DNA of 5,321 nt from Massilia sp. (GCA_003484545.1 DNCF01000305.1:1-5321), one strand, 5' to 3'; numbered from the stretch's first letter, positions 1 to 5,321 are shown. Notes: generated from the sequence alone by a model not told the origin. A program made the numbers and translations.

Positions 1-345
1 GCCGACGGCGACCACGCCGATCGGGCCTCCCGCGGCCGCACGATCGCCTGGGCCGATGCCCGCCAGTTCACGCAGCCGGTCGATGGAATGCCCGGCCAGT
101 TGGCCGATCGGGTGCCCCAGGTCGACCAGCTGCTTCAGCAGGCGCAGGCGGTGCACCTGCTCGGCAGAGTACAGGCGCTGCCCATGCGAGGAGCGCCGCG
201 GGTCGGACAAGCCGTAGCGGCGCTCCCAGACGCGCAGCGTTTCGACCGGCAAGCCGGCGAGCCGGGCCGCCGCACCGCTGCGGTAGGTAATGTCGGAAAG
301 CCCGGCATTGCGGTCAGTGGATACGAACACCTGTTCTTCGCTCAT
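1..345 (-). CDS. MerR-family transcriptional regulator, LitR/CarH-like N-terminus (partial, C-terminus outside window)
   Basis: DNA-binding regulator; 115 residues are visible and the frame is still open at the window edge. Residues 21-45 form the MerR winged helix-turn-helix (YRSGAAARLAGLPVETLRVW followed by ERRYG). Residues 50-60 (RRSSHGQRLYS) are the wing, and 62-84 are the following helices with GHPIGQLA at 78-84. This pattern (TLRVWERRYG, then GxRLYS, then GHPIGQLA) is typical of the MlrA/CarH/LitR branch, many members of which carry a C-terminal cobalamin-binding domain; that domain would lie off the window, so its presence is not shown. The ATG at 345 is preceded by GGGAG (354-358 on the opposite strand) at 8 bases, and no earlier in-frame start looks better. 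It is divergent from the fasciclin gene across a 251-base gap with an AT-rich inverted repeat, which suggests that it controls itself and the rightward genes. MerR family is secure; the light-sensing subtype is inferred. Confidence 0.92.
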   Translation of the reverse strand, partial: MSEEQVFVSTDRNAGLSDITYRSGAAARLAGLPVETLRVWERRYGLSDPRRSSHGQRLYSAEQVHRLRLLKQLVDLGHPIGQLAGHSIDRLRELAGIGPGDRAAAGGPIGVVAVG

Positions 346-358
346 AGGATGCACTCCC

Positions 359-390
359 AAAAAATGCGCCCCGTACTTGCCGGGGCATGA
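359..390 (-). terminator. Hairpin plus U6 in the leader of the MerR gene (attenuator-like)
   Basis: Read on the minus strand, GCCCCG (381-386 as CGGGGC on the plus strand) pairs with CGGGGC (368-373) around a 7-base loop. After a short GCA this is followed by six T (the A run at 359-364). Flanking bases (TGC and GCA) can extend the stem with one bulged G. The shape is that of an intrinsic terminator, yet it lies between the likely promoter and the ribosome site of the MerR gene, the U-run ending about 13 bases before the start codon. It could attenuate the regulator's transcript. Alternatively it could simply be a GC-rich leader hairpin. Confidence 0.4.
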
Positions 391-397
391 CCCGATA

Positions 398-430
398 TTG
401 AACCGTATAATTCATTTTATACCTGTTCAA
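398..430. promoter_or_regulatory. Two-layer inverted repeat in the divergent promoter region, candidate operator
   Basis: The outer pair is TTGAAC (398-403) and GTTCAA (425-430). The inner pair is GTATAA (405-410) and TTATAC (417-422), separated by six bases. Both pairs are perfect and nearly share a centre at about 414. The site lies in the AT-rich core of an otherwise GC-rich gap between the MerR gene and the fasciclin gene. It overlaps the predicted minus-strand -10 element and also holds a perfect TATAAT (406-411) on the plus strand that lacks a recognisable -35 at normal spacing. Dyad sites inside the promoter are normal for MerR regulators, so this is the best candidate for the regulator's own operator. 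The link is inferred. Confidence 0.5.
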
Positions 431-441
431 ACCATAGACAA
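414..441 (-). promoter_or_regulatory. Putative sigma70-type promoter of the MerR gene
   Basis: On the minus strand, TTGTCT (436-441; 4 of 6 matches to the -35 consensus) lies 16 bases before TAAAAT (414-419; 5 of 6 matches to the -10 consensus). A transcript from here would carry a leader of about 60 bases containing the hairpin plus U-run. The -10 lies inside the inverted repeat at 398-430, so binding there would block it. Assigned by eye only. Confidence 0.4.
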
Positions 442-474
442 TACGCCGACCGCGAACTACATTGAAGGCATCGA

Positions 475-539
475 CATGCACCCTGCATGGGCATTGGCCC
501 CGCCAAGGCCGCCGGCGCGGATAGGCGCTCGTCGGCGCC
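475..539 (+). other. Two short inverted repeats upstream of the fasciclin gene
   Basis: CATGCA (475-480) and TGCATG (484-489) form a perfect 6-base dyad with a 3-base spacer. GGCGC (524-528) and GCGCC (535-539) form a 5-base stem with a 6-base loop. They lie in the GC-rich half of the gap before the fasciclin ribosome site. They may be leader structures or a second protein-binding site, but such short dyads are also expected by chance in this composition. Confidence 0.2.
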
Positions 540-596
540 AGGCGGTACGCGGGGCCGATGCCCGCCCCTTCCGGAACCTTTGACAAGGAATATGCG

Positions 597-1052
597 ATGA
601 AAAAATTCTTGCTTGGAACTGCAATCTCGTTCGCCTTCGGCGCCGCCCAGGCCGCCGATATCGTCGACACCGCCAAGTCGGCCGGTTCGTTCAACACCCT
701 GGTCAAGGCCGTCGAGGCGGCAGGGCTGGCCGAGACGCTCAAGGGTCCGGGCCCGTATACGGTGTTCGCGCCGAGCGACGCAGCCTTCGCCAAGGTGCCG
801 AAGGCCAAGCTCGATGCGCTCATGAAGGACAAGGCGGCGCTGGCCAAGGTCCTGACCTACCACGTGGTGCCGGGCAAGGTCATGGCGGCCGACGTGAAGC
901 CGGGCGAGGTCAAGACGGTGGAAGGTGGCATGCTCAAGATCAACACCAAGGGCGGCAAGGTCCTGGTTGACGGTGCCCAGGTGGTGAAGACCGACGTCAA
1001 CGCCGACAACGGCGTGATCCATGTGATCGACAAGGTCATGATGCCGAAGTAA
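597..1052 (+). CDS. Secreted fasciclin (FAS1) domain protein
   Basis: A single-domain FAS1 protein of 151 residues, predicted to be exported. FAS1 domains are beta-rich adhesion or interaction modules; bacterial single-domain members have no agreed biochemical role. Residues 1-20 are a signal peptide (MKK start, hydrophobic stretch, AQA-A cleavage site near 19-20). The FAS1 hallmarks follow in order: the H1 motif YTVFAPSDAAF (54-64), the central YH pair (88-89, in LTYHVVPGK), and the H2 motif NGVIHVIDKVMMP (138-150). The length is normal for the small MPB70-like proteins. The start at 597 is favoured over an upstream in-frame ATG at 558 because AAGGAA (585-590) lies 6 bases before it and the signal peptide begins exactly there. 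The gene is divergent from the MerR gene, and a strong hairpin follows it. The family is certain; the physiological role is unknown. Confidence 0.95.
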   Translation: MKKFLLGTAISFAFGAAQAADIVDTAKSAGSFNTLVKAVEAAGLAETLKGPGPYTVFAPSDAAFAKVPKAKLDALMKDKAALAKVLTYHVVPGKVMAADVKPGEVKTVEGGMLKINTKGGKVLVDGAQVVKTDVNADNGVIHVIDKVMMPK

Positions 1053-1081
1053 GGCATCAGGCGGGAGCCCTCCTCCCTGCC

Positions 1082-1112
1082 CGCCGGGTCCGCACGGACC
1101 CGGCGCTTATTC
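1082..1112 (+). terminator. Strong hairpin after the fasciclin gene, weak U-tract
   Basis: A perfect 10-base-pair stem (CGCCGGGTCC, 1082-1091, with its complement at 1096-1105) closes on the loop GCAC and is followed only by CTTATT. The stem is very stable but the T-run is poor. It may terminate partially, or protect the fasciclin transcript while letting some transcription continue into the lipocalin gene. Confidence 0.55.
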
Positions 1113-1167
1113 GTCCGCGCCCCGATTATCAATGCCTCATTTCGTTCAACAGAAGACACCCGAGCCC

Positions 1168-1746
1168 ATGCCGAACCCGACCATCTTGCGCGCCGGCCTG
1201 CTTGCCCTGCTGTGCGGCACGCTCCTCGGCGCTGGCGCCGCTACCCCCGCCGCGACGCAGGACCCTGCACCGCCGCTGGCCACCATCGCCGCGCTCGACC
1301 TGCCGCGCTACATGGGCACCTGGTATGAAATCGCCAAGTATCCGAATCGCTTCCAGAAAGACTGCGCCAGCAACACGCGCGCGCAATACAGCCTGCAGCC
1401 CGGTGGTGGCGTGCAAGTCATCAACCGTTGCCGCCGCGCCGACGGCAGTCTCGACGAAGCCATCGGCAGCGCACGCCAACCCGGCGACGATACATCGCCC
1501 CGGCTCCAGGTACGCTTCGCGCCACGCTGGCTCTCCTTCCTGCCTTTTGTCTGGGGAAATTACTGGGTGGTCGATCTCGACCCGGACTACCAGCTGGCCG
1601 CGGTCAGCGAGCCGACGCGGGAATACCTGTGGATCCTGTCGCGCACCCCGACCGTACCGCCCGCAGCCTACGCCGCCCTGCTCGAGCGGCTGGCTTACCA
1701 GGGCTTCGACCTGTCCAGGCTGACGACGACACCGCAGGGGCAATAG
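1168..1746 (+). CDS. Exported lipocalin-family protein (Blc-like)
   Basis: An eight-stranded barrel protein expected to bind a small hydrophobic ligand in the periplasm or at the envelope; bacterial Blc-type lipocalins are linked to membrane stress. With the start at 1168 it has 192 residues. Residues 8-24 form a hydrophobic signal segment. The hallmark lipocalin motif GTWYEIAKYPNRFQ lies at 50-63, NYWVVDLDPDY at 131-141, and the third structurally conserved region REYLWILSRTP at 151-161. Cys66 (QKDC) and Cys88 (NRC) are placed as in other bacterial lipocalins and may form a disulfide. Cys16 follows ALL and is not a good lipobox, so a lipid anchor as in E. coli Blc is unlikely. An in-frame ATG at 1132 would add 12 charged or polar residues ahead of the signal and has no ribosome site; 1168 has only a weak upstream AGAAG, so the start is the least certain part. 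The DUF2256 gene follows after 28 bases, probably in the same transcript. Confidence 0.92.
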   Translation: MPNPTILRAGLLALLCGTLLGAGAATPAATQDPAPPLATIAALDLPRYMGTWYEIAKYPNRFQKDCASNTRAQYSLQPGGGVQVINRCRRADGSLDEAIGSARQPGDDTSPRLQVRFAPRWLSFLPFVWGNYWVVDLDPDYQLAAVSEPTREYLWILSRTPTVPPAAYAALLERLAYQGFDLSRLTTTPQGQ

Positions 1747-1774
1747 GCGGCGCAGGCTGCCCACGCATTCCGAC

Positions 1775-1942
1775 ATGGGCCAACGCAAAAAATCCGAGCT
1801 GCCCTCAAAAGTCTGCGCCCACTGCGCGCGCCCTTTCACCTGGCGCAAGAAATGGGAGCGCGACTGGGAGCGGGTCAAGTATTGTTCCGAACGTTGCCGC
1901 CGCAGCGCCACGCCGGCGGACAAGGCTGGACCGGCTGGCTGA
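1775..1942 (+). CDS. DUF2256 small zinc-ribbon-like protein
   Basis: A 55-residue basic protein too short for many gene callers. It has the DUF2256 signature: a KKSELPSKVC start, two cysteine pairs CAHC (Cys14, Cys17) and YCSERC (Cys37, Cys41), and between them the aromatic and basic block RPFTWRKKWERDW (19-31). The four cysteines probably hold a zinc ion. The function is unknown; the family is well known for lying beside photolyase/cryptochrome genes and is sometimes fused to or co-transcribed with them. The gene begins 28 bases after the lipocalin stop, with only a weak ribosome site (GCAGG), consistent with an operon. No photolyase follows here; instead a gene on the other strand converges on it. 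Family identity is very secure, because the whole conserved core is present. Confidence 0.94.
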   Translation: MGQRKKSELPSKVCAHCARPFTWRKKWERDWERVKYCSERCRRSATPADKAGPAG

Positions 1943-2018
1943 ACGCCGCACCCGGGAATGGCGCGGCTCGATGCCCGGTTGCCGCATCGGGTAAGCAGCA
2001 AGCGCGCTCACTTTTGCT

Positions 2019-2337
2019 TCAACGACCGCCCTGCGCCTGCGCCATCTCCAGCGCCGGCAATGTCACCGTCAGGAACGACGACACCTGCCCGATCAGGTCG
2101 GCGGCCTGCTGGCGCATCTGCCCCATCTGCAGCATCGACAGCTCCGCCTGGCGCACCGCCTGCCCGATCAGCGTGCGGCGCTGGATCAGCGCGTCCAGCA
2201 AGGCCGGGTCCGGTGCACCGCCGGCCAGCTTCGTCACGACCGCGAGCACGGCGCCGTGCAGGCTCAGCTCCCGCGCCGACGCCTCCAGCTGGCGCAGGAC
2301 GCGCTCGCTGTCCGCCATCAGCTGCAGCAGCCGTTCG
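2019..2337 (-). pseudogene. Unrecognised helix-rich protein, probably lacking its N-terminus
   Basis: The stop is at 2019-2021 and the frame is open leftward from the junction. The product is rich in Leu, Ala, Gln and Arg and appears almost entirely helical, with a break GGAPDP in the middle. An internal ATG at 2318 would give a 99-residue protein (MADSERVLRQLEASARELSL at its start), but no ribosome site precedes it, and plausible coding (RERLLQL) continues upstream to the junction. Further upstream, the minus-strand frame is only the antisense of adk and is not real protein. The last 55 residues (LIQRRTLIG to VTLPALEMAQ) faintly recall part of the TelA toxic-anion-resistance family, but the match is too weak to name it. 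It is convergent with the DUF2256 gene, 76 bases away. It is either a truncated gene or a small intact one; I lean to truncated because adk is broken at the same place. Confidence 0.5.
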
Positions 2338-2350
2338 CGCGCGGCGATCA
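2332..2350. other. Novel junction between the minus-strand gene and adk
   Basis: Plus-strand adenylate kinase homology starts at the Arg codon at 2338 (CGCGCGGCGATCAAG encodes RAAIK). The three codons before it do not encode the expected GDML. On the minus strand, the same bases read LIAARE, in frame with the leftward protein. The GC-rich stretch GCGCGCGGCGATCA could be shared by both parent sequences, as expected either for microhomology-mediated joining or for a false overlap in assembly. Confidence 0.7.
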
Positions 2351-2889
2351 AGGCCGGCACCGAGCTGGGCCTGGCGGCGAAGAAGGTCATGGACGCGGGC
2401 GGCCTGGTCTCGGACGACATCATGATCGGCCTGGTGAAGGATCGCCTGCAGGAAGCCGATTGCGCCAACGGCTACCTGTTCGACGGCTTCCCGCGCACCA
2501 TCGCCCAGGCCGACGCCATGAAGGACAATGGCATCAACGTCGACTACGTGCTGGAGATCGACGTGCCCGACGAGCTGATCGTCGAGCGCATGAGCGGCCG
2601 CCGCACCCACCAGGCGTCGGGCCGCGTGTACCACACCAAGTTCAACCCGCCGAAGGTTGCCGACGTCGACGACGTCACCGGCGAGCCGCTGATCCAGCGC
2701 GACGACGACAAGGAAGAAACCGTCAAGAAGCGCCTGTCGGTCTACCACAACCAGACCGAAGTGCTGCTCGGCTACTACAACAAATGGGCCCAGTCGGGCC
2801 TGCCCGGCGCCCCGAAGTATCGCAAGATCTCGGGCGTGGGCCCGGTCGAACAGGTCAGAGACGCGGCCTTCGCCGCGCTCTCCGAGTAA
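2338..2889 (+). pseudogene. adk: Adenylate kinase, 5'-truncated (residues 36-218 only)
   Basis: Adenylate kinase converts ATP plus AMP into two ADP in the cytoplasm and is essential in most bacteria. The 183 codons here match residues 36-218 of the usual 218-residue betaproteobacterial enzyme. Present are the AMP-binding region (GLVSDDI, about 57-63), the FDGFPRT motif (83-89), the LID domain (RMSGRRTH to GEPLIQRDDD, with no zinc cysteines), and the C-terminal part DDKEETVKKRLSVYHNQTE through the stop. No frameshift or internal stop is seen, so the damage is recent or artificial. Missing are the first 35 residues, including the P-loop GxPGxGKGTQ and the start of the AMP site; without these it cannot bind ATP or catalyse. 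No ribosome site or start codon lies at the new 5' end. A good terminator follows the stop. Identity is certain; whether the break is real or an assembly error is not. Confidence 0.94.
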
Positions 2890-2894
2890 GACAG

Positions 2895-2923
2895 AAAGCG
2901 GACGCAAGCGTCCGCTTTTTTTT
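2895..2923 (+). terminator. Rho-independent terminator of adk
   Basis: The stem AAAGCGGACG (2895-2904) pairs perfectly with CGTCCGCTTT (2909-2918) around a CAAG loop, and a run of eight T (2916-2923) follows. It begins six bases after the adk stop. This is a textbook intrinsic terminator and separates adk from the hppA transcript. Confidence 0.93.
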
Positions 2924-2958
2924 GGCTTTTTTGAATCGGGATGACGCGCCGCCATCCA

Positions 2959-3064
2959 CCGAGCGTGTAGAAAAGCCTCCAGGGCAAGGCGCACCGTCGA
3001 AGACAGTACGCTAGTACGGCGAGACGAGTGCAACGCTGCCATGGAGGTTTTTTTACACGCTCGG
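2959..3064. repeat. 106-base long-hairpin element between adk and hppA
   Basis: The outer arms (2959-2981 and 3042-3064, 23 bases each) are inverted copies that match at 21 of 23 positions; both mismatches become G-U pairs in plus-strand RNA, so the arms can pair along their full length. The interior (2982-3041) has further complementary blocks in order: GGCA/TGCC, GCAC/GTGC and CGTC/GACG, and around the tip GTAC (3006-3009) and GTAC (3014-3017). The whole element can fold into one long imperfect hairpin. Its position after a terminator, its nested symmetry and its sequence style resemble small palindromic repeat elements dispersed between genes in betaproteobacteria. No open reading frame or transposase is present. 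Copy number cannot be judged from this window. A T7 run at 3048-3054 within the right arm may add to termination. Confidence 0.7.
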
Positions 3065-3181
3065 GCGCACCAATGGTTTGAATCAAAGGACTGCAGTACG
3101 CAGTGAGGCAGACTGCTCCGCCAAAGGGCTGGGCATTCTTTCAATGTGTGGTGTTATTTGATCAAGAACTAAGGGGACGAT

Positions 3182-5321
3182 ATGGCAGCAAACCTGATCA
3201 CGTTTGCCGTGGCGTGTGGTGTCATCGCGGTCATCTATGGGCTCTGGGCGCGCGCCTGGATCCTGCGCCAGGATGCGGGCAACGCCCGCATGCAGGAAAT
3301 CTCGCTCGCGATCCAGGAAGGCGCCGCCGCCTACCTGGGACGCCAGTACCGCACCATCGGCATCGTCGGCCTGGTGTTGCTCGTTGCCATCTACTTCCTC
3401 CTCGGCGCATGGACCGCCATCGGCTTCCTGGCCGGCGCGGTGCTGTCCGGCGCCTGCGGCTTCATCGGCATGAACGTCTCGGTGCGCGCCAACGTGCGCA
3501 CCGCCCAGGCGGCAAGCAAGGGCATGAACGAAGCGCTCGACGTCGCCTTCAAGGGCGGCGCGATCACCGGCATGCTGGTGGTCGGCCTGGGCCTGCTCGG
3601 CGTCACCCTGTTCTACTGGGCGCTCACGTCCAACGGCGATAGCGCGCTGTCGCGCCACGACGTGATCAAGCCACTGATCGGCCTGGCCTTCGGCGCCTCG
3701 CTCATTTCCATCTTCGCGCGCCTGGGCGGCGGCATCTTCACCAAGGGCGCCGACGTCGGCGCCGACCTGGTCGGCAAAGTCGAGGCCGGCATTCCCGAGG
3801 ACGATCCGCGCAACCCGGCCGTCATCGCTGACAACGTCGGCGACAACGTCGGCGATTGCGCCGGCATGGCGGCCGACCTGTTCGAGACCTACGTCGTGAC
3901 CCTGATCGCCACCATGCTGCTGGGCGCGCTGATGATCGAGGCCAGCGCCGGCGACGCGGTACTGTACCCGCTGCTGCTGGGCGCCGTCTCGATCATCGGC
4001 TCGATCATCGGCTGCGCCATGGTGCGCGCCCGGCCCGGGCGCAAGATCATGTCGGCGCTGTACACCGGCCTGTGGTGGGCGGCGGGGCTGTCGCTGATCG
4101 GGTTTGCCGTCATCACCTGGATGGTCTGGGGCGACCCGGAAATGCGCGCCAGCATGCTCGGCTGCGCGATCGTCGGCATCGTGCTGACCGGGCTGATGGT
4201 CTACATCACCGAGTACTATACCGGCACCGAATTCAAGCCGGTGCGCCACATCGCTGAAGCCTCGACCACCGGCCACGGCACCAACATCATCGCCGGCCTG
4301 GGGGTGTCGATGAAGTCGACCGCCTACCCGGTGCTGGTGGTGTGCATCGCGATCCTGGTCGCCTTCCAGCTGGGCGGACTGTACGGGATCGCGGTGGCGG
4401 CCACCTCGATGCTGTCGATGGCCGGCATCATCGTCGCGCTCGACGCCTACGGGCCGATCACCGACAACGCCGGCGGCATCGCCGAGATGAGCGGCATGCC
4501 CGATGCGGTGCGCGCGATCACCGACCCGCTGGACGCGGTGGGCAACACCACGAAGGCCGTCACCAAGGGGTATGCGATCGGCTCGGCCGGCCTGGCCGCG
4601 CTGGTGCTGTTTGCCGACTATACCCACGCGCTCGATTCGGTCGGCAAGTCGATGGTGTTCGAACTGTCGAACCCGATGGTGATCGTCGGCCTGTTCATCG
4701 GCGGCCTGATTCCCTACCTGTTCGGGGCGATGGCGATGGAAGCGGTGGGGCGCGCGGCCGGCGCGGTCGTGGTCGAGGTGCGGCGCCAGTTCCGCGACAT
4801 CGTCGGCATCATGGCCGGCACCGGCAAGCCCGAGTACGACAAGGCGGTCGACATGCTGACCGCCTCGGCGATCCGCGAAATGATCCTTCCCTCGCTGCTG
4901 CCGGTGGCGGTGCCGATCCTGGTGGGCATGCTGCTCGGGCCGGCGGCCCTGGGCGGCATGCTGATGGGCACCATCATCACCGGCCTGTTCGTGGCGATCT
5001 CGATGACCACCGGCGGCGGCGCCTGGGACAATGCCAAGAAATACATCGAGGACGGCAACTACGGCGGCAAGGGCTCGGAGACCCACAAGGCGGCGGTGAC
5101 CGGGGACACGGTGGGCGACCCCTACAAGGACACGGCCGGCCCGGCGGTCAATCCCCTCATCAAGATCATCAACATCGTCGCGCTGCTACTGGTGCCGCTA
5201 TTGCCGGCGGCCGGGTGGATGTCGGTCTCGGCGCCGCAGATCGCGGGCATGCGCGACGCCTCGCAGGGGGCCATGCACGCGCCGGCAGCCAGCACGGCGC
5301 AGCGCGCGCCGCAAGCGCGGG
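3182..5321 (+). CDS. hppA: Membrane-bound proton-translocating pyrophosphatase, K+-independent type (3' end outside window)
   Basis: Integral membrane enzyme that hydrolyses pyrophosphate and pumps protons across the inner membrane. The visible 713 residues cover essentially the whole family length (about 700). The many hydrophobic segments, from residues 5-22 onward to 660-680, fit the usual 16-helix architecture. Substrate motifs are intact: DVGADLVGKVE (191-201); DNVGDNVGDCAGMAADLFET (217-236), with its repeated Mg-pyrophosphate aspartates and the helix-6 glutamate Glu235; DNAGGIAEM (428-436); and GGGAWDNAKKYIE (611-623) with HKAAVTGDTVGDPYKDTAGP (635-654). In GNTTKA, Lys458 occupies the position that is Ala in potassium-dependent enzymes, which marks a potassium-independent H+ pump. 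The start at 3182 has AAGGGG (3171-3176) five bases upstream. After the last helix the frame continues into a tail of more than 30 Ala, Pro, Ser and Gln-rich residues, still open at the window end. No convincing promoter was found in 3065-3181. Confidence 0.97.
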   Translation, partial: MAANLITFAVACGVIAVIYGLWARAWILRQDAGNARMQEISLAIQEGAAAYLGRQYRTIGIVGLVLLVAIYFLLGAWTAIGFLAGAVLSGACGFIGMNVSVRANVRTAQAASKGMNEALDVAFKGGAITGMLVVGLGLLGVTLFYWALTSNGDSALSRHDVIKPLIGLAFGASLISIFARLGGGIFTKGADVGADLVGKVEAGIPEDDPRNPAVIADNVGDNVGDCAGMAADLFETYVVTLIATMLLGALMIEASAGDAVLYPLLLGAVSIIGSIIGCAMVRARPGRKIMSALYTGLWWAAGLSLIGFAVITWMVWGDPEMRASMLGCAIVGIVLTGLMVYITEYYTGTEFKPVRHIAEASTTGHGTNIIAGLGVSMKSTAYPVLVVCIAILVAFQLGGLYGIAVAATSMLSMAGIIVALDAYGPITDNAGGIAEMSGMPDAVRAITDPLDAVGNTTKAVTKGYAIGSAGLAALVLFADYTHALDSVGKSMVFELSNPMVIVGLFIGGLIPYLFGAMAMEAVGRAAGAVVVEVRRQFRDIVGIMAGTGKPEYDKAVDMLTASAIREMILPSLLPVAVPILVGMLLGPAALGGMLMGTIITGLFVAISMTTGGGAWDNAKKYIEDGNYGGKGSETHKAAVTGDTVGDPYKDTAGPAVNPLIKIINIVALLLVPLLPAAGWMSVSAPQIAGMRDASQGAMHAPAASTAQRAPQAR

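Noticed and set aside
558..596. Upstream ATG start for the fasciclin gene
   Set aside because: It would place 13 polar residues before a perfect signal peptide and has no ribosome site, whereas 597 has AAGGAA at 6 bases.
417..1022. Minus-strand frame of 201 codons opposite the fasciclin gene
   Set aside because: The plus-strand FAS1 protein has a signal peptide and all the family motifs; the antisense product is His, Leu, Gly and Arg-rich noise.
1129..2001. Minus-strand open frame of 290 codons across the lipocalin and DUF2256 genes
   Set aside because: It is antisense to two well-supported genes, has a composition typical of a shadow frame, and shows no recognisable domain.
1852..2337. In-frame upstream extension of the adk reading frame
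   Set aside because: The frame is open by composition only. It overlaps the DUF2256 gene in another frame and then runs antisense to the leftward gene; none of it resembles the adenylate kinase N-terminus.
2338..2468. Minus-strand extension of the leftward protein beyond the junction to an ATG at 2468
   Set aside because: These bases are the antisense of conserved adk codons, so the predicted first 40 or so residues are artefactual.
3088..3116. Short CTGC/GCAG repeats upstream of hppA
   Set aside because: The direct and inverted matches are 5-8 bases only, which is not enough to claim an operator or terminal repeat.
3083..5086. Very long minus-strand open frame (667 codons) opposite hppA
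   Set aside because: It is the antisense of a certain membrane pyrophosphatase gene. Its translation is dominated by His, Asp, Gly, Arg and Gln, as expected from a GC-rich shadow frame, with no domain.

Overview
The window looks like a chromosomal segment of a high-GC betaproteobacterium, most likely of the Oxalobacteraceae type (Massilia, Duganella or Janthinobacterium relatives). This rests on recalled protein resemblance (adenylate kinase, membrane pyrophosphatase) and on the GC-rich codon use. No search was run.

The left part (1-1942) is a small divergent cluster. A MerR-family regulator, cut by the window edge, reads leftward from 345. A secreted fasciclin (FAS1) protein (597-1052), a secreted lipocalin (1168-1746) and a 55-residue four-cysteine DUF2256 protein (1775-1942) read rightward. 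The 251-base gap between the divergent genes holds a two-layer AT-rich inverted repeat, a plausible sigma70-type promoter for the regulator overlapped by that repeat, and a hairpin followed by six U in the regulator's leader. MerR regulators of the LitR/CarH type, lipocalins and DUF2256 proteins are commonly found around photolyase/cryptochrome genes. I therefore infer that this is one flank of a light- or stress-responsive locus, although no photolyase lies inside the window.

The middle (about 1943-2889) is broken. A leftward, helix-rich, unrecognised reading frame ends at 2019 and appears to lose its beginning at about 2338. At that same point, on the opposite strand, a rightward adenylate kinase (adk) begins abruptly at the residue corresponding to Arg36 of the normal protein and runs intact to its stop codon. 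The 35 missing residues include the whole ATP-binding P-loop. Two genes thus meet head to head inside their coding regions. This is either a real rearrangement (then an intact adk must exist elsewhere) or an assembly misjoin. If it is a misjoin, the left cluster and the right part are not true neighbours.

The right part (2890-5321) holds the adk terminator, a 106-base long-hairpin repeat-like element, and a nearly complete membrane-bound proton-pumping pyrophosphatase (hppA) with the lysine typical of potassium-independent enzymes. Adk and HppA both belong to adenylate/phosphate energy metabolism, but the terminator and repeat between them argue for separate transcription.
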